Shown here: piece after piece, positions 63,758 to 64,000 of the stretch
How the letters are laid out: every line of letters begins with the position of its first letter
Position numbering within the stretch: the stretch's first letter is position 1
Assembly (NCBI RefSeq): GCF_003606265.1
Contig: NZ_CP023671.1
Coordinates: 2,914,001 to 2,978,000 of the forward strand
DNA from: Clostridium septicum
Lineage (GTDB): Bacteria > Bacillota > Clostridia > Clostridiales > Clostridiaceae
Length of the DNA: 64,000 nucleotides
Direction: 5' to 3'
Program-made: the position numbers and the translations under genes
The notes under the pieces: generated by a model
The model's input: only the letters and a program-made list of their open reading frames with translations
Told to the model about the DNA's origin: nothing
Database searches by the model: none

Positions 63758-63784
63758 AAAAAAAGTGCCTTAAGGCACTTTTTT
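63758..63784 (-). terminator. Intrinsic terminator
   Basis: GTGCCTTAAGGCAC palindrome between A7 and T6 tracts; directly after the last gene's stop on the minus strand. Confidence 0.88.
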
Positions 63785-64000
63785 AATATCGTCTTCTTCT
63801 ATAACGTCTTTTTCTCATACTGATAATTCTAATAATAACTAAAACTAATATTATTATTATAGCTATTATTAAAATAAATGCTAAATAGAAAGGTAAATTA
63901 GATTTTAATAATTCTCCAGCAGAAACATCAACAGTTCCTTTTACTTCTTCGGTATGAGAAAGAGTAGAGAATGTTAAAGAGACTTCTTTACCTCCTGTTA
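63783..64000 (-). CDS. 3' end of a membrane-anchored protein, possibly D-Ala-D-Ala carboxypeptidase
   Basis: The last 71 codons are visible: a short extracytoplasmic strand region (GGKEVSLTFSTLSHTEEVKG), one membrane helix (FYLAFILIIAIIIILVLVII) and a very basic end (MRKRRYRRRRY). C-terminal anchoring after a beta-rich domain is the layout of DacA-like carboxypeptidases in clostridia. The catalytic part is outside the window, so the name is tentative. Confidence 0.45.
   Translation of the reverse strand, partial: TGGKEVSLTFSTLSHTEEVKGTVDVSAGELLKSNLPFYLAFILIIAIIIILVLVIIRIISMRKRRYRRRRY

Noticed and set aside
1..64000. CRISPR array or prophage
   Set aside because: No series of regularly spaced repeats and no block of phage structural or replication genes; the only phage-type gene is the lone holin.

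Overview
The window is very AT-rich, densely coded DNA with short intergenic gaps, many strong intrinsic terminators and purine-rich ribosome binding sites. Gene content points to a spore-forming, fermentative anaerobe of Clostridium sensu stricto: a flavodiiron protein, a reverse rubrerythrin, YtaF and Spo0E-like sporulation proteins, HelD, HPr kinase, DUF1540 and DUF896 proteins, and an M-box-controlled Mg2+ ATPase. This is judged from protein families and base composition, not from a database match.

Layout. 1-6.1 kb: end of a DUF711/PFL gene, a BusR-type (GntR + RCK_C) regulator divergent from a BCCT osmolyte transporter, and HelD. 6.3-16.2 kb: flavodiiron protein, Ca2+/Na+ antiporter, two very small genes (a Cys/His-rich peptide and a one-TM peptide) around an unassigned small RNA, a large membrane-anchored protein, an L,D-transpeptidase-like protein, a DUF255 protein, YtaF and a CDF exporter with Fur-like boxes. 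16.3-21.7 kb: small conserved proteins, a probable 6S RNA, a Spo0E-like gene, DUF896-hprK, an M18 aminopeptidase, a lone holin and a PHP phosphoesterase.

21.8-30.1 kb is a folate operon (pabA-pabB-pabC-folE-HD protein-folP-folBK) that carries two insertion sequences. An IS6-like element sits exactly at the stop codon of the HD gene, with an 8-bp target duplication. An IS256-family element sits inside the stem of the operon's terminator, also with an 8-bp duplication. Both leave every folate reading frame intact.

30.1-38.3 kb: a lipoprotein, a degenerate amidase-like protein, a short pyruvate-kinase-like protein, a tandem receiver protein, an ABC exporter, a second candidate small RNA, DUF1540, reverse rubrerythrin and a MATE pump behind a leader terminator. 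38.4-41.7 kb is decayed accessory DNA: a frameshifted NERD gene, about 0.8 kb of stop-riddled sequence, an MprF-like flippase gene and a truncated IS3 element, ending at a tRNA-Leu(CAA).

41.9-64 kb: a NifU-like/GGGtGRT gene pair with the codon bias of highly expressed genes; an Mg2+ riboswitch, a 40-codon ORF and mgtA; an NCS2 purine permease; an APC amino-acid permease; LysR-YeiH; NADP-type isocitrate dehydrogenase; an epimerase; an M29 aminopeptidase; glutaminase; polA-coaE-slt; a PrmA-like methyltransferase; a flavin reductase; and the 3' end of a membrane-anchored protein. No CRISPR array and no prophage were seen. The most unusual features are the precise IS insertions in the folate operon, the terminators whose 3' arm doubles as the next gene's ribosome binding site, two unassigned small RNAs, the M-box/micro-ORF/mgtA arrangement and the GGGtGRT pair.
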